A DNA stretch of 64,000 bases from contig NZ_AP018437.1 in the NCBI RefSeq assembly GCF_003966975.1, positions 2,108,001-2,172,000 of the forward strand. Direction: 5' to 3'. The notes under the pieces are model-generated. The model was not told where the DNA came from. It saw nothing but the letters and a program-made list of their open reading frames with translations, and did not search any database. Origin of the DNA: Pelolinea submarina (GTDB lineage Bacteria; Chloroflexota; Anaerolineae; Anaerolineales; Anaerolineaceae). Both the position numbers and the translations under genes were made by a program. Every line of letters starts with the position of its first letter. Position 1 is the stretch's first letter. Below, in pieces: positions 62,750 to 64,000 of the stretch.

Positions 62750-63594
62750 TATCGCTCTGTCTCGTTTGTTAAGGGGGAAATATTGGTAGTCTGGAAGTTG
62801 GTAATAACCAATACTGCCCGTAGGGTATCGAAATCGACAACTGGCTGTATATAAGCAGTTTGGAATAATTCATTCTCAGTTTTCTGGATATCTACAACTT
62901 GTCCTACTAAAATGTCTGAGGGATAATTGCCGCCCAGACCGGAAGTCAGAAGAATATCACCGGTATTCAAAGAAACATTTTGATTGAGCATTTCCAAAGT
63001 GATATCACCGCTAATGGAGCCTTCAATCAGCGCGTCAGCATCCTGCGTTTGCAGCGTAACATTAACAGTAGATTGCGCATCTGAAATCAATTGCACGCGA
63101 GCCGCACTGGCAGTCACAGCTTCCACCCTCCCCACCAAACCCTGCTGGGTCACTACGGGCATTCCATAACGGATGCCGTCGTCCGAGCCGTGGTCAATAA
63201 TAATGTATTGCAGAAACGGGCTGGGGTCGCGGCCGATGACCGCTGCCGCGATATATTCATCAGCGGGACGGGACCGAGCGTAGTCGAGCAGTGAGTAAAG
63301 GATATCCGCTTCTTGCAGTTGCTCTTGAAGTTGGATGATTTGGCTCTGTAAATTGGCCACTTCATCCTCCAATTCCGAGTTGCGTTGAATCAGTTCAGTT
63401 ACATCGCGTGGAAGCGTAAAGAAATCGTAAACCGCCATGAAACGTTCAGATAACCAGCGTTGGGCAGCCACGAATGGATCCATTACAACCCCCAAGACCG
63501 GCCTTAAATATCCACTTAATGCCAGAAAAAGTATCCCGATTATCAAGAATACAACCACTGCGTTGCGCAGCGTGTTGGATGATACTGGTTTCAT
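62749..63594 (-). CDS. mreC: Rod-shape determining protein MreC
   Basis: 281 residues. N-terminal TM helix, coiled coil (LIQRNSELEDEVANLQSQIIQLQEQLQEADILYSLLDYA), then the beta-rich domain with AAVIGRDPSPFLQYIIIDHGSDDGIRYGMPVVTQQGLVGRV. Periplasmic/extracytoplasmic scaffold binding PBP2. Confidence 0.96.
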   Translation of the reverse strand: MKPVSSNTLRNAVVVFLIIGILFLALSGYLRPVLGVVMDPFVAAQRWLSERFMAVYDFFTLPRDVTELIQRNSELEDEVANLQSQIIQLQEQLQEADILYSLLDYARSRPADEYIAAAVIGRDPSPFLQYIIIDHGSDDGIRYGMPVVTQQGLVGRVEAVTASAARVQLISDAQSTVNVTLQTQDADALIEGSISGDITLEMLNQNVSLNTGDILLTSGLGGNYPSDILVGQVVDIQKTENELFQTAYIQPVVDFDTLRAVLVITNFQTTNISPLTNETER

Positions 63595-63621
63595 ACTTAT
63601 TTTAGTTTGTTAAGCTTATGC

Positions 63622-64000
63622 TCAACCAGATCTTTGTTTGCTTGAGCGGTCTACATCCACTAATAAATGCTGGAAACGATTCAGGTCTTCTAAGACAATA
63701 CCCGCCCCGCGTGCCACGCAGGTCATCGGGTCTTCAGCCAGCCAAACATGCATTTTTAACTCGTTCGCTAATCGCTGTACCAGGTTCTGGAGTTGTGAAC
63801 TTCCGCCTGCCATGCAAATGCCGGTATCCAGTAAGTCAGCTCCAATTTCAGGCGGTGCCTCATCCAAAGCATCTTTAATGGTGTCAATGATTACTTGCAG
63901 GGATGGCTGCAACGATTCTCGAATTTCGATAGATGAGATTTCCAATGCTTCCGGTAAACCCGTCACCAGGTTCCGGCCGCGGATGGTCATGGTTTTTTCG
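63622..64000 (-). CDS. mreB: Rod-shape actin MreB, C-terminal part (5' end beyond window)
   Basis: The reading frame is open to the window edge: EKTMTIRGRNLVTGLPEALEISS, then DTIKDALDEAPPEIGADLLDTGICMAGGSSQLQNL, VWLAEDPMTCVARGAGIVLEDL. These are the conserved C-terminal MreB segments. First gene of the mreBCD-mrdA-minCDE-rodA-gltX block as transcribed. Confidence 0.96.
   Translation of the reverse strand, partial: EKTMTIRGRNLVTGLPEALEISSIEIRESLQPSLQVIIDTIKDALDEAPPEIGADLLDTGICMAGGSSQLQNLVQRLANELKMHVWLAEDPMTCVARGAGIVLEDLNRFQHLLVDVDRSSKQRSG

Noticed and set aside
1-64000. Prophage, insertion sequences, integrons or CRISPR-Cas genes
   Set aside because: No transposase, integrase, Cas or phage structural motifs were seen in any frame, and no regular repeat-spacer pattern.

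Overview
The window looks like a chromosomal segment of an anaerobic, fermentative member of the Chloroflexota, probably class Anaerolineae. This is inferred from gene content and order (mreBCD-mrdA-minCDE-rodA, a fused 2-oxoacid:ferredoxin oxidoreductase, ADP-forming acyl-CoA synthetase, TrmFO, RicT) and not from any search. Base composition is moderate and even. I see no insertion sequences, phage genes or CRISPR arrays. Vegetative promoters are of the TTGACA/TATAAT type.

Layout. 1-4.4 kb: end of pyruvate kinase, then a GntR regulator-korA-korB operon with a palindromic operator. 4.4-9.4 kb: mrp-ricT-PIG-L deacetylase, then divergent flavodoxin and membrane glycosyltransferase genes. 9.4-12.5 kb: glmS preceded by what I read as a glmS self-cleaving ribozyme, and an FGE-fold lipoprotein. 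12.6-16.1 kb: tandem glycine riboswitch driving gcvH-gcvPA-gcvPB. 16.2-18.9 kb: alaS. 18.97-31.65 kb: the most unusual region (next paragraph). 31.7-35.0 kb: trmFO, an M28-family lipoprotein, and a sortase-like protein behind two c-di-GMP-I riboswitches. 35.1-44.6 kb: hflX, rpmF, secDF, threonine dehydrogenase, glycerate 2-kinase, acyl-CoA synthetase and a small unknown gene. 44.66-55.2 kb: tRNA-Leu, tig, clpP, HAD hydrolases, rlmN, prfB (with its +1 frameshift), pfkA, an Ldh2-type dehydrogenase and rel. 55.2-64 kb: an almost pure Lys/Glu/Asp mini-protein, tRNA-Gln, gltX, rodA, minEDC, mrdA and mreDCB, all on the minus strand.

The best candidate for an undescribed system is 18,971-31,651 (minus strand). 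Three overlapping genes encode sigma-54 (with a zinc-ribbon insertion), a soluble PAS-type histidine kinase and an NtrC-like response regulator that lacks its DNA-binding domain. They are followed by a three-gene operon: a small two-helix membrane protein, a ~1730-residue TPR-type repeat protein, and an 830-residue TPR protein fused to a clan CD (gingipain C25-like) cysteine peptidase without a signal peptide. I find a textbook -24/-12 sigma-54 promoter in front of rpoN and a second in front of the three-gene operon. The whole block therefore reads as a self-contained circuit that senses something in the cytosol and switches on a scaffolded, membrane-linked protease.

Two other themes stand out. 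RNA-level control is rich: glmS ribozyme, tandem glycine riboswitch, tandem c-di-GMP-I riboswitches and the prfB frameshift. Energy metabolism is ferredoxin and substrate-level based: KorAB, ADP-forming acyl-CoA synthetase, Pfk and Pyk.
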